From Marinobacter fonticola (GTDB lineage: Bacteria; Pseudomonadota; Gammaproteobacteria; Pseudomonadales; Oleiphilaceae), in NCBI RefSeq assembly GCF_008122265.1, contig NZ_CP043042.1, forward strand, positions 1,674,001 to 1,738,000: a DNA stretch of 64,000 bases, given 5' to 3'. The notes under the pieces were generated by a model that was not told the DNA's origin, ran no database searches, and saw nothing but the letters and a program-made list of their open reading frames with translations. Made by a program: the position numbers and the translations under genes. Shown one piece after another: positions 53,379 through 62,248 of the stretch (position 1 is its first letter; every line of letters begins with the position of its first letter).

Positions 53379-56129
53379 CTAATCATTTCGATCTTGAGGA
53401 TTATCGTGGCGCAGCGGAAGCGAATACTGATCTTCCGGCAGAAGTTGGCGACCCTTGCGAACCTCATCGAACAGCGTGCCCAGCCCCGAACTGGGTAGAG
53501 GCGGGCAGAAACGATGGCCTTGCATCAGATGGCAGCCGGCACTACGCACGAACGTATCCTCTTCCACATTTTCAACGCCTGAAGCAGCCACCGTCAGCGA
53601 CAGCTGCCGGGCAAGATTGATCAGTGTATGCACAATGGCCGCCGTGTTTTCCTCGTTCGGAGCCTGCTGAATAAGATTCTGATCGATCTTGACCTGATCG
53701 AAGGGGAGATCTCGTAGCAGGCGCAGGGATGATAGGCCGCTACCGAACCGATCCAGAGCCAGCCCAATACCCAGTTTCTTGAGACGTCCCAAGGTCGTAG
53801 CGGTTTCGTCAAGCCGGTCACCGAGCACCCGTTCATCAATTTCCAGCGTCAGCAAACTGGGGTCGAGGTTCGTGTCTTTAATGATGCGTTGCAAGCTGGT
53901 GGCCAGTTGTGGGTGATTGTACTGGCGCGAGGACAGGTTAATGCTCACCGGGACCGGGGTTGGGCTCATGGCCTGGATCGCCCGGGATTGCAGGCACGCG
54001 TTGTGGCATACCCACTCGCCTAATTGCTGTAGTTGCCCGGTCTGTTCGGCTACGTCGAGGAAGTCGGTCGGCGACAGCAGCCCGCGGGTGGGGTGATGCC
54101 AGCGCAATAAAGCCTCCAGACCGACAATGCGCCCCGAACGGACACTGATGATGGGCTGGTAGTACAAATCGAGCTGACCTTCGCGTATCGCGCCGCGTAG
54201 CTCCCGCTCCAACGTCATCTGGCGCTGCATTTCTTCATTCATATCGTGGCTGAAGAACTGGATGTTGTTGCGTCCGGCTTTTTTGGCCCTGTACATCGCC
54301 ATATCTGCATTCTTCAGCAGGTCGTCGTAGGTCTTGCCGTCCAGAGGGGCGAGGGTGATGCCAATGCTGGACGTAATAATCAATTCTCCACTGGGAATCC
54401 GAACCGGTTCAGTAATGGCGTTGAGGATGCCGCGTGCCACTTTTTCACAACCATCGGCGCCGTTGACCTGAGTGAGTAGAATCGCGAATTCATCGCCACC
54501 TAGACGCGCGATGGTGTCCTCTTCACGGACATTCTTTTGTAGCCGTCGAGCCAGTTCCTGCAGCAGTTCGTCGCCGGCATCATGCCCCAGCGTGTCGTTA
54601 ATGCGTTTGAAGTGGTCGACATCCAGCGCGATCAGGGCGCAATAGTGGCCGTGGCGCAAGGCGCTGGCGATGGCTTGGCGGCAACGATCCTCGAACAGCC
54701 GGCGATTGGCGGTATCGGTCAGTACGTCGTAGTGAGCCAGATAGTGGAGCTGATTTTGGGTTTCGCGAATTTCGGAAATATCCTGGCCGATCAGAATGAT
54801 CTGCACGGGCGCTTCTTCGTCCTCTTCCTGTAGCCGGTTGATATTCCAGAGGATCGTGTGGCTGGTGCCGTCGAAGCTGTTAACCCGGGTTTCGATCTGG
54901 TCACGGGGCAAACCGGTGGTCAGCACCTTGGTGATTTTCCATGCCAGCTCATCTCGCTGTTCCGGTGGAATAAAGGCCTGCAACAGGTTCCGGTCCATTG
55001 CATCGTCGCGGCTGTAGCCAAAAAGGGTTTCGGCCGCGCTGTTCCATTGGCGGATGGAGCCGTCGCGTTCCACGACGATAATGGGATTGCTGGTGTTCTC
55101 AAAGAGGGCGCGAAAATGCCGGGACGAGCGTCTGAACGATTTTTCCGCCTGCTCACGAATGAATATTTCGTCCTTGAGTTCGAAGTTGGTGAGCTGGAGT
55201 TCGCGAGTGCGCTCCTCAACCGTCGTTTCAAGGCTATTTTCCACGCGCTCGCGATCGGCCAGGAGCACCCGGACATAGCAGGTGGTGCCTGCGATTGCGA
55301 CGATCAGCGTTTCACCCAGCAGCGCATCCAGACCTTTCGCCAGCTCGGGGTCGACGAGTAGAAATACGCAAGCGAGGGCGGTGAAAGTAGCCATACTGAT
55401 GGCCAGCATACTGCCACTCAGTGAGAACCGGGTCGCTGCCCAGGTCATCAGGGGGAGCAGGAGGAACAACGACTGCATGACATCGTAAAGGGTTATGCCA
55501 ACAATGAAGGCCAGGCCGGTGGCCCAAAGAAGCCACTCCAGCGGACGGTAGAACAGGCGCGCGACCATGGGCTCGCGCACGAGGCTAAGAATAAGGGGCG
55601 TGACTGTCAGGCAGCCTAAAGCATGGGAAAACCAGGTCAAAAGGAGAACTTCGTTAATGGGCGTACTGCCCTGCACAGCGGTTTGTGCCGCGAGATAGGT
55701 CATTGGCAGTGCCGAGGCCAGTGAAGCGACGGTGATGGCGCCCAGCAGCCAGATAAAGCCGAGGTAATCGGTCAGCGGGTGGCGGCTGCGGGACGTCTGC
55801 CAGAACACCCAATAAGCCACTAACGGAGCGGCGGCATAGGATAGATAGATTGCAAGAAAGGTATTTAGTGAGCCATTGCCATTGGACGTCTGAGAGACAT
55901 GAACCAGGCTGGCGACAAAAAGAGCCGCTAGTGTGGGCAGAACCATTCGCCGCCCGCGCAAAATTAACAGGGCGAGGGCTAAGCCTGAGGGCAGCCAGAC
56001 GATGGATGAGTGTTCAGCCTGCGTGGGAAGCTGGATACTGACCAATGCCAGCGCGATGATACCCGCCGTAACCAGGGCATAGGCGAGTCCGACTTTAACC
56101 GATTCAATAAAGCGTGATGGAACGTTCAA
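53379..56129 (-). CDS. MASE1-PAS-GGDEF-EAL protein; probable diguanylate cyclase with a degenerate EAL domain
   Basis: This 916-residue protein has an N-terminal MASE1-like membrane sensor (about residues 10-290, eight or nine helices), a short coiled coil, a PAS domain (about 340-455), a GGDEF domain and an EAL domain. The cyclase is intact: ARLGGDEFAILL near residue 545, with an allosteric REED site five residues before it. The EAL domain (about 640-895) keeps EALLRW and INLSSRQ, but the double-aspartate motif reads LDRFGSG, and the AEGVET motif reads ASGVEN. Two catalytic positions are therefore lost, so c-di-GMP hydrolysis is unlikely. The start codon is TTG with AAGGG six bases upstream. 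Confidence 0.95.
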   Translation of the reverse strand: MNVPSRFIESVKVGLAYALVTAGIIALALVSIQLPTQAEHSSIVWLPSGLALALLILRGRRMVLPTLAALFVASLVHVSQTSNGNGSLNTFLAIYLSYAAAPLVAYWVFWQTSRSRHPLTDYLGFIWLLGAITVASLASALPMTYLAAQTAVQGSTPINEVLLLTWFSHALGCLTVTPLILSLVREPMVARLFYRPLEWLLWATGLAFIVGITLYDVMQSLFLLLPLMTWAATRFSLSGSMLAISMATFTALACVFLLVDPELAKGLDALLGETLIVAIAGTTCYVRVLLADRERVENSLETTVEERTRELQLTNFELKDEIFIREQAEKSFRRSSRHFRALFENTSNPIIVVERDGSIRQWNSAAETLFGYSRDDAMDRNLLQAFIPPEQRDELAWKITKVLTTGLPRDQIETRVNSFDGTSHTILWNINRLQEEDEEAPVQIILIGQDISEIRETQNQLHYLAHYDVLTDTANRRLFEDRCRQAIASALRHGHYCALIALDVDHFKRINDTLGHDAGDELLQELARRLQKNVREEDTIARLGGDEFAILLTQVNGADGCEKVARGILNAITEPVRIPSGELIITSSIGITLAPLDGKTYDDLLKNADMAMYRAKKAGRNNIQFFSHDMNEEMQRQMTLERELRGAIREGQLDLYYQPIISVRSGRIVGLEALLRWHHPTRGLLSPTDFLDVAEQTGQLQQLGEWVCHNACLQSRAIQAMSPTPVPVSINLSSRQYNHPQLATSLQRIIKDTNLDPSLLTLEIDERVLGDRLDETATTLGRLKKLGIGLALDRFGSGLSSLRLLRDLPFDQVKIDQNLIQQAPNEENTAAIVHTLINLARQLSLTVAASGVENVEEDTFVRSAGCHLMQGHRFCPPLPSSGLGTLFDEVRKGRQLLPEDQYSLPLRHDNPQDRND

Positions 56130-56449
56130 CAGAAACCCTTCCCTGGTGCATGCTGGGGGTTTGCGTTCTGATGCCAGATGTCAATCATAGTGCCGTAGCC
56201 ACCGAACCTCGTAAGGGTAAGTCGATCAGCGCGACGACCCCGCTCGGCTTCGGCTTTCCGGTCTGATCACACTCTTCTAGCGTCCATTACATACGTTAAA
56301 ACGTCATTGCATGCTCTAAAAGATCGTCACGCGTTCGTCGCGCATGCTCAGACGGCATAGCGTAGCCTGAATCGCCACCCCAGCCTCCTTAACAACGGTT
56401 ACCGTCTGTAATTACGAGGTGCTGTAGGCGACGTGATAAAGCCGACATG
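56130..56449. other. 320-bp gap between the GGDEF-EAL gene and nadC
   Basis: The flanking genes both run on the minus strand. I see no coding sequence. GCATGCTC occurs twice (56309-56316 and 56342-56349), and a CG-rich stretch lies between. No convincing nadC terminator and no good promoter for the c-di-GMP gene could be picked out. Confidence 0.5.
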
Positions 56450-57298
56450 TTACATGGATAGCCGAAGCGAGAGATCAGTCGCCTTAACATCCTTCGTGAG
56501 GGTCCCTAATGAAATATAGTCCACACCGGTCTCGGCGACAGCGATCAGAGTCTCTTCGTTGATACCGCCTGAAGCCTCGAGCCTTGCCCGTCCCCGATTG
56601 TCCTCAACCGCCTGGCGCATATCGGCCAGCGAGAATTCATCCAGCATGACGATATCGGCTCCTGCGGCCAGAGCCTGGTGGAACTCTTCAAGGTTCTCGG
56701 TCTCGATCTCTACGGGTTTGCCGGGCGCGATCCGGCGGGCCGCGCTAATCGCCTGATCGATAGAGCCGCATGCGGCAATGTGGTTCTCCTTGATCAAAAA
56801 CGCATCGAAGAGACCGATCCGATGGTTATGACAACCGCCGCATGTGACGGCATATTTCTGGGCCAGTCGAAGGCCCGGTAAGGTTTTGCGCGTGTCCAGT
56901 AATTTTACCGAGGTATGGGCGACGCGGTCAGCGTATTGCTGGCAGCGCGTGGCGACGCCGGACAGCGTTTGCAACCAATTGAGCGCACAACGCTCGGCTG
57001 TGAGTAGGCTGCGGGCATTGCCCTGAACAGCGAACAGCGCCTGGTCCGGCGTTACACGGTCACCGTCTTGGCAGAACCATTCGATGCCCACGCTTGGGTC
57101 CACCTGATGAAAAACTTCGTCGACCCAGGCCCGGCCAGCAATCATGGCATGCTCACGGGTAATGACCCGAGCCGATGCCTGGCGTTCCTCGGGAATCAGT
57201 TGGGCCGTGACATCGCCAGGGCCGACATCTTCCTGAAGGCTCTGGGCGACCGCCTGGATGCGTGACTGACTGAGTTGCTGGTTGGTATAGGCGGTCAT
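56450..57298 (-). CDS. nadC: Nicotinate-nucleotide pyrophosphorylase (carboxylating), quinolinate phosphoribosyltransferase
   Basis: This 282-residue enzyme converts quinolinate and PRPP to nicotinate mononucleotide in NAD synthesis. Signatures are [19 protein letters not shown] at the N-terminus, [20 protein letters not shown] (substrate-binding arginine), [20 protein letters not shown] and [12 protein letters not shown]. The start was set at ATG 57298, which gives the family N-terminus; a longer frame reaches back to 57409 without support. It diverges from DUF1631 across 423 bases. Confidence 0.97.
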   Translation of the reverse strand: MTAYTNQQLSQSRIQAVAQSLQEDVGPGDVTAQLIPEERQASARVITREHAMIAGRAWVDEVFHQVDPSVGIEWFCQDGDRVTPDQALFAVQGNARSLLTAERCALNWLQTLSGVATRCQQYADRVAHTSVKLLDTRKTLPGLRLAQKYAVTCGGCHNHRIGLFDAFLIKENHIAACGSIDQAISAARRIAPGKPVEIETENLEEFHQALAAGADIVMLDEFSLADMRQAVEDNRGRARLEASGGINEETLIAVAETGVDYISLGTLTKDVKATDLSLRLSM

Positions 57299-57544
57299 AG
57301 TCGTACAGGAACTCCCGGATAGTGGAAAACAGGGCAAGTTTACTGACTCAGAGGAGTGGGGCCAAGCAGGATAGCGGGTGTCTGGTTCCGAATGAGAATG
57401 GGGGCTCATGCGTCAATAAACTCTCTAAAAAGGTGGCCTATGACGTCAATGGCCTGTCGTTTATGGCGTCATTAACTAACTCTACAACTGATTATTGGCG
57501 AGCGCATTGCCGGGAATTGTGAACTGCGTCCGTCAAACACAATC

Positions 57545-57588
57545 GGTGACAAAACCTGACACAAGGTGACGTACAAACCGCCTATGAT
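57545..57588 (+). promoter_or_regulatory. Phased TGAC boxes upstream of a -10-like element, DUF1631 promoter region
   Basis: GGTGAC (57545), CCTGAC (57555) and GGTGAC (57565) repeat every 10 bases, followed by TATGAT at 57583-57588. There is no good -35 element at the usual distance, which fits an activator-dependent promoter, but this is inference. Confidence 0.35.
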
Positions 57589-57666
57589 GCAGACATGCTT
57601 GTAAACTCGTGTGAAATATAAATCTTGTTGGTGCAAGGGTTTTCAGGGCTTCTTAGGCGGATTTGG

Positions 57667-57709
57667 GCCACCCAGCGGTGGCGGATAGTTGTAACGGGAT
57701 AGCATCCCG
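57667..57709 (+). promoter_or_regulatory. Two hairpins in the DUF1631 leader next to the ribosome-binding site
   Basis: GCCACC-CAGC-GGTGGC (57667-57682) and CGGGAT-AGC-ATCCCG (57695-57709) are both perfect 6-bp stems. The second shares its last G with the GGGGG that probably serves as ribosome-binding site (57709-57713), eight bases before the ATG. It does not match a riboswitch class that I know. Confidence 0.4.
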
Positions 57710-57721
57710 GGGGCAATCTCA

Positions 57722-60157
57722 ATGACGAATGACAACCGTGTCGTAAGTTTGAGGAAAGAGGCGGGCGAACGTTCGTTTACGCTGCCCACGGCATTGATCC
57801 GTCTTCGGGATTATTCCGGACAGGCCTTACGCAAAGAGCTTTCCGAGTTTTTCGACAGCGCGGATGATGCGCTGTTCAACATGGCCGATAAAGCCGGCAC
57901 CAATCAGGATCAGACCGCTTACTTCGACGCCATGCGCGAGCTGCGCCTACGACGCAAGTCGATGACGCTGTCGATGCTCCAGTGGGTGGCGCGCGCGTTC
58001 AACGAGATCGGTGCCTTTGATCCCCAGCCCCGCGCCAACGGACTGACCGAAGTCGATCAAGACAGCCTGAGCCTGCTGGATCACGGCGACTTGGAGCAGC
58101 AGGTCGCCATCGACAATCTCACGAACAAGCTGCGTAACCGGCATCTGGAATCGATCCGCATGCTGGTTAGCCGTTTCCAACATCTGGCGCCAAAATTCGA
58201 TCTTCAAGATCGCCAGATGCCGTTGAGCCCTGAAGTCATCTGCAGTGGTCTGCAGGAAGCCTGCAACGACCTCGATATCGATATCAGGGCGAAGCTGGTC
58301 GTACTGAAACTTTTCGACAAGCTGTTTATCGCCCGCCTCGATAACTTGTACCGCGACGCCAACACGCTGCTGGTCAAGAGCGGTGTATTGCCAGACATGA
58401 AGCGCCCGCCGGTTAGCGGTTCGGGTACCAAGCAACACGTTGCCACTTCTCGAGGCCAGGTTCCGCCCTCCACTCCGCAGGCATTCGGTCGAACTTCGGG
58501 CCATGGGGAAAGCACCAGCCTTAGAGAAGAGGGCGCCGACGCAACATTTTCCGAACTATCGGCGCTGCTGCACAACTCGTCTGACGGCGATGCACCGGTC
58601 GGCACCGTTGGTCGTGCAGGAGCCCAAGGTGGAGGGGTTCTGGATACCGGTGAACTGATGCAGCAGCTAGCGCTACTGCAGCGACGTGCGGAATCTGCCG
58701 AGGTCTCTTTCGACGGGTCAGCTACAGCGGTTATCTCTAGCAACTTAACCCATCAGGTCGAATCCGCACTTGCGGGGCGAGGACAAAGTCTTGGCGCGCT
58801 TAACCAGGTGGACGCGGATGTGGTCAACCTGGTGACCATGTTGTTCGATTTCATTCTCGAAGACCGCCAACTGCCCCCTCTGATGAAAGCCACCATCGGG
58901 CGACTGCAGATTCCCATACTGAAGGTTGCTCTGCTCGATCGTAGCTTCTTCAACCGCGGCGGACATCCTGCGCGTAAATTGTTGAACGAGCTGGCGATGG
59001 CGGGCATCGGTTGGAACGCCAAGGCAGAGGGGCAGCGAGATCCGTTACGCGACAAGATCCAATCGGTTGTCGACCGGCTGCTGAGCGAATTCACCGACAA
59101 TGTGGCGATCTTTTCCGAACTGCTGGACGAGTTCAGCCACTTCATGGATCTCGACCGTCGCCGTCGCGAGCTGGTCGAACAGCGCCTGAGGGATGCCGAG
59201 GAAGGCCGGGCCAGACAGGAGCGCGCCCGAACGGCCGCTACGGAAGTGCTGGCAGCGGTCACCCATGATCGCCAACTGCCGCCCGTAGTCGAGACGTTAC
59301 TGGGCGAGCCGTGGTCTAAGGTATTGCAGTTCTTCTATCTGCGTGAAGGAGAAGATAGCGAGAACTGGAAGCAATCAGCCGAACTCGCCGCACAGCTGGT
59401 CTGGAGCGTGGACCCGCAGCCGGTCACCGAAGACACGCGTGGCGAGCTGCTGCGCCAAATCCCCTCCATAGTGGACAATCTGCGCAAGGGGTTGCATAGC
59501 ATCGCCTGGGACCCGTTTGCCAGCGACGCCATGATTCGCGATCTCGAGTTGGCGCACGTTGACGCCTTGCAGCAGATGGCGCTCGGGACGCCAACGACAG
59601 AGGCGAAAGTGGAGGTCGCAGCTCCAGCGACGACTAGGACGATGCCGCACGATGAGTTACTCCGTGAGCCAACCCATGAAGAATTGGCGGCGGCGGAACT
59701 TCAGCAGGCCCAGTCCGCGCAAATGGCAGAGGCCGTTACCGAGCCGGCAACGCGTGAAAAGGCGCCTCGGCAGGCGCACGTGGCGAAGGAGCCCGCGCCT
59801 GCCGCGGTCCCGAGCCAAGCCGAAGTGGCTATCGGCGCCGAGAAGGGCGTGGCAGAAACCGGTGTCCTGGGCGTTGAGCAACGCTGGGTAGAGATGGCCG
59901 AGAAGTTGCGCGTTGGATCCTGGGTCGAGCTCGTTACCGGCGGCCAGAAGATCCGCTGTAAGCTGGCGGCGATTATCAAAGCTACCGGCAAGTACATTTT
60001 CGTCAACCGAAATGGTGCAAAGGTTTCTGAATATACTTTGCAGGACGTGGCGAAGGCGCTGTCGACCGGTGAAGTCAGTTTGTTGGACGATGGCCTGATT
60101 TTCGATCGGGCATTGGAGTCTATTATCGACAATCTGCGCCATAGCCGGCGCGACTGA
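57722..60157 (+). CDS. DUF1631 family protein
   Basis: This 811-residue soluble protein belongs to the DUF1631 family, recognisable from the N-terminal LRDYSGQALRKELSEFFDSA region, the central VDADVVNLVTMLFDFILEDR with QLPPLMKATIGRLQIPILKV, and a C-terminal domain around LRVGSWVELVTGGQKIRCKL (about residue 736). That last domain resembles the small beta-barrel typical of PilZ-like tails. A charged low-complexity linker covers about residues 620-720. Function is not established. The order nadC-DUF1631-ampD is the one I know from Pseudomonas. The stop codon lies in the loop of an 8-bp hairpin (60143-60165). Confidence 0.9.
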   Translation: MTNDNRVVSLRKEAGERSFTLPTALIRLRDYSGQALRKELSEFFDSADDALFNMADKAGTNQDQTAYFDAMRELRLRRKSMTLSMLQWVARAFNEIGAFDPQPRANGLTEVDQDSLSLLDHGDLEQQVAIDNLTNKLRNRHLESIRMLVSRFQHLAPKFDLQDRQMPLSPEVICSGLQEACNDLDIDIRAKLVVLKLFDKLFIARLDNLYRDANTLLVKSGVLPDMKRPPVSGSGTKQHVATSRGQVPPSTPQAFGRTSGHGESTSLREEGADATFSELSALLHNSSDGDAPVGTVGRAGAQGGGVLDTGELMQQLALLQRRAESAEVSFDGSATAVISSNLTHQVESALAGRGQSLGALNQVDADVVNLVTMLFDFILEDRQLPPLMKATIGRLQIPILKVALLDRSFFNRGGHPARKLLNELAMAGIGWNAKAEGQRDPLRDKIQSVVDRLLSEFTDNVAIFSELLDEFSHFMDLDRRRRELVEQRLRDAEEGRARQERARTAATEVLAAVTHDRQLPPVVETLLGEPWSKVLQFFYLREGEDSENWKQSAELAAQLVWSVDPQPVTEDTRGELLRQIPSIVDNLRKGLHSIAWDPFASDAMIRDLELAHVDALQQMALGTPTTEAKVEVAAPATTRTMPHDELLREPTHEELAAAELQQAQSAQMAEAVTEPATREKAPRQAHVAKEPAPAAVPSQAEVAIGAEKGVAETGVLGVEQRWVEMAEKLRVGSWVELVTGGQKIRCKLAAIIKATGKYIFVNRNGAKVSEYTLQDVAKALSTGEVSLLDDGLIFDRALESIIDNLRHSRRD

Positions 60158-60165
60158 CGCCGGCT
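60143..60165 (+). terminator. Hairpin enclosing the DUF1631 stop codon
   Basis: AGCCGGCG and CGCCGGCT form a perfect 8-bp stem with the loop CGACTGA, which contains the TGA stop (60155-60157). There is no T run, so it may be an mRNA-stabilising or readthrough-reducing structure rather than a true terminator. Confidence 0.4.
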
Positions 60166-60320
60166 GCTCTAAGCGGCGGGTGGCGTCCAAAAGCAAGGAA
60201 AGTCAGCCCAAAAAGCCAACCGTGAAACCGTGAAAGCTTGTCCACGGCCACATCAGCGGCTTCAAAGTGCGCTGGAGGCCGAGTCCGGTATCCGCGCCTG
60301 TCCATCAATGGCCAGTTCCG

Positions 60321-60348
60321 TTGCTTTATGCTTCAATCACCGTAGAAT
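60321..60348 (+). promoter_or_regulatory. Candidate sigma-70 promoter for ampD-ampE
   Basis: TTGCTT and TAGAAT are separated by 16 bases. The -10 element matches five of six consensus positions, and the start codon is about 49 bases downstream. Confidence 0.5.
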
Positions 60349-60396
60349 CGCTGCCTGATCTCAGGCTCTTCGCAACGCGGCTTTGATGGAAGCATC

Positions 60397-61002
60397 TTGA
60401 TTTCCGAGTATGACTCAAACGGGTTTTCGATCGACCAAGCCGGTTGGCTTAACGGCGTCAGGCACTGCCCGTCACCCAATTTTGGCCCGCGCCCGGACAC
60501 GGCCGGGATTACCCTGCTTGTCGTCCACAACATCAGCCTTCCCCCCGGCCGTTTTGGTGGCGATGCAATTGAGCGGTTTTTCTGCAACCGTCTCGATAGA
60601 CATGAGCATCCCTATTTCGAGCAAATCTGTGAGATGAAGGTATCTGCCCACGCTCTGGTACGGCGCAATGGCGAATGCATTCAGTTTGTCTCTTTCCTCG
60701 ACCGCGCCTGGCATGCGGGCCGATCCAGCTTTCTGGGCCAAAACGAATGTAACGATTTCAGTATCGGTATCGAACTTGAGGGCGCCGACGCTATTCCTTA
60801 TGAGCGCGTGCAATACCAGACCCTTGCGCGGCTAGGTCGAGCTCTGATGGCGCGCTGGCCGCAAATTACACCTGATCGCATTGCCGGGCACAGCGATATC
60901 GCACCCGGACGCAAGACTGATCCGGGCCCGGCTTTCAGCTGGTCCGCATTTTTCGAGGCCCTCGGCGCTCATCCAAACACAGACGCGGGGCGCAACTCTT
61001 GA
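60397..61002 (+). CDS. ampD: 1,6-anhydro-N-acetylmuramyl-L-alanine amidase AmpD
   Basis: This 201-residue cytoplasmic zinc amidase recycles muropeptides by removing the peptide from anhydromuramyl products, keeping the beta-lactamase inducer low. Zinc ligands are in LLVVHNISLPPG (histidine) and in IAGHSDIAPGRKTDPGPAFS (histidine and aspartate), and RAWHAGRSSFLG is also conserved. The TTG start at 60397, with GGAAG just upstream, gives the standard N-terminus with GWLNGVRHCPSPNFGPR. An ATG 12 bases before it meets a stop. It overlaps ampE by four bases. Confidence 0.96.
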   Translation: MISEYDSNGFSIDQAGWLNGVRHCPSPNFGPRPDTAGITLLVVHNISLPPGRFGGDAIERFFCNRLDRHEHPYFEQICEMKVSAHALVRRNGECIQFVSFLDRAWHAGRSSFLGQNECNDFSIGIELEGADAIPYERVQYQTLARLGRALMARWPQITPDRIAGHSDIAPGRKTDPGPAFSWSAFFEALGAHPNTDAGRNS

Positions 61003-61889
61003 GTTTCATTATCCTGCTGGTGGCTTACGGCGTGCGTCGTCTTTTGGATAGCACCCAGGACGAGGGGCTGGATCCGGTGTTGCGCCGGCGACTGGCGCGC
61101 ATGCCGGGCGCCGAAACCGACCACGAATCCCGCCCGGCGCTGCCGATCCTGCTGCTGGCGGTACCGATCATCCTGGTTGCACTGATTGATATCGGGCTGA
61201 GCCGCAGCAGTTGGTGGATGTTGACCTGGCCGCTGGATCTGATGGTGCTGGTCTTTGCCATGGGCGTTCCCGGCTGGCGAAATCCGATCCGGGCTTATGG
61301 CGAGGCTTGGCGGCGCGGTGATGCCAAGGCTGCCTGGCATCACGTCAATCACCTGATTCCTGCCGAAGAGCGTGGCGCGGCCGCAGCGCCGGAAGAACTT
61401 CACCGTTCGCTGGCGCGGCAGCTCATCCTGATCATCTTCGAACGCTACTTTCTGCTGATATTTTGGTACGTGCTATTGGGACCGGCCGGGGTTATCGGAG
61501 TGCGTCTCTTGCTGGCATGGCGGGACCATTGGCCGAATGCTGCAACGCGTGTGCCGTTTGCTCGCTTCACTTCACTCATGGCCTGGGTACCGGCCCGGCT
61601 ATTGAGTTTCAGCTTTGGTATTGCCGGTGATTTGAGCGGTTGGCTGAGCCACACACGTAAAAAGTTGCTAAATCCCGCTGTGAAATCACGCGATCTGCTG
61701 TTCGTCAGTGCCAATGGCGCGCTTTCCAGCTATTCTCTCGACCCTGAACGCTTCGCTAGCGCCCACCCCGGCGATTGGCCGGATTACGGCGAACGCAGCT
61801 TGCGGGCCGTACGCGATTTGCTCAACCGGAGCATGTTGGTGTGGATCTGTGTGCTGGCGCTGCTCGCTATCAGCGGTGTATTCGTATAG
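60999..61889 (+). CDS. ampE: Membrane protein AmpE
   Basis: This 296-residue inner membrane protein has about four hydrophobic segments (near residues 1-12, 50-66, 75-95 and the C-terminal end) and is encoded directly after ampD, as in Enterobacteria and Pseudomonas. It has been proposed to sense or signal beta-lactamase induction, but its role is unclear. Start TTG overlaps the ampD stop (TTGA). The C-terminal hydrophobic segment MLVWICVLALLAISGVFV ends the protein. Transcription probably continues from ampD. Confidence 0.92.
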   Translation: MSFIILLVAYGVRRLLDSTQDEGLDPVLRRRLARMPGAETDHESRPALPILLLAVPIILVALIDIGLSRSSWWMLTWPLDLMVLVFAMGVPGWRNPIRAYGEAWRRGDAKAAWHHVNHLIPAEERGAAAAPEELHRSLARQLILIIFERYFLLIFWYVLLGPAGVIGVRLLLAWRDHWPNAATRVPFARFTSLMAWVPARLLSFSFGIAGDLSGWLSHTRKKLLNPAVKSRDLLFVSANGALSSYSLDPERFASAHPGDWPDYGERSLRAVRDLLNRSMLVWICVLALLAISGVFV

Positions 61890-62248
61890 GGCGTCGGCGG
61901 CTTTGAATAGCTGTTGTACACGCCTGGCGTCAGCGCGTTCTGCGGTCTCGATTTACGATTGTTTCAACCTGTGAGCGTTCCAAGACTTGGCTCTTTTAAG
62001 GTGTAACTTTGCAAGCTGCCGGTACCCCATCGAGAAGACGCTACGCGAAATAACAATAAATAAACAAAGCCAGCCTCAAGTTTCTGACGAATCTGACGAC
62101 ATAATAGTAGGTAAACCACTGACACTCGCTCCGGGATAGAGGGTGCTTGTTTCCGTTACGCGGTTATGCAATTCGGCACTCGGCGGTAGGCGAACAATAA
62201 CAATGGCGATAGCCAGCCAGTTGGCACTGTGAGTATTAAGGGGGATCA
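61890..62248. other. 359-bp gap between ampE and the chemoreceptor gene
   Basis: No coding sequence or terminator hairpin is convincing. The only motif is a candidate FliA promoter at 62076-62102. The stretch 62046-62066 is strikingly A-rich compared with its surroundings. Confidence 0.5.
62076..62102 (+). promoter_or_regulatory. Candidate FliA (sigma-28) promoter for the chemoreceptor
   Basis: TCAAGTTT (62076-62083) is a perfect Pseudomonas-type -35 box, followed after 11 bases by GACGACAT, which matches five of eight positions of GCCGATAA. It lies about 150 bases upstream of the GTG start, as expected for a chemotaxis gene. Confidence 0.45.

Larger units (their letters stand above)
57299..57721. 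other. 423-bp divergent region between nadC and the DUF1631 gene
   Basis: No coding sequence is supported. From left to right it holds an inverted repeat ATGACG...CGTCAT (57440-57472), three [GC][GC]TGAC boxes at 10-bp intervals (57545-57570) just before a TATGAT -10-like box (57583-57588), and two hairpins (57667-57682 and 57695-57709) ending at the DUF1631 ribosome-binding site. Confidence 0.6.

Noticed and set aside
57583..57721. Cyclic di-GMP riboswitch in the DUF1631 leader
   Set aside because: The conserved core segments of the GEMM class could not be aligned; only generic hairpins are present.
61890..62248. tRNA or other structured RNA gene in the AT-rich gap before the chemoreceptor
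   Set aside because: No T-arm sequence such as GGTTCGAATCC or cloverleaf pairing was found here or in any other gap of the window.
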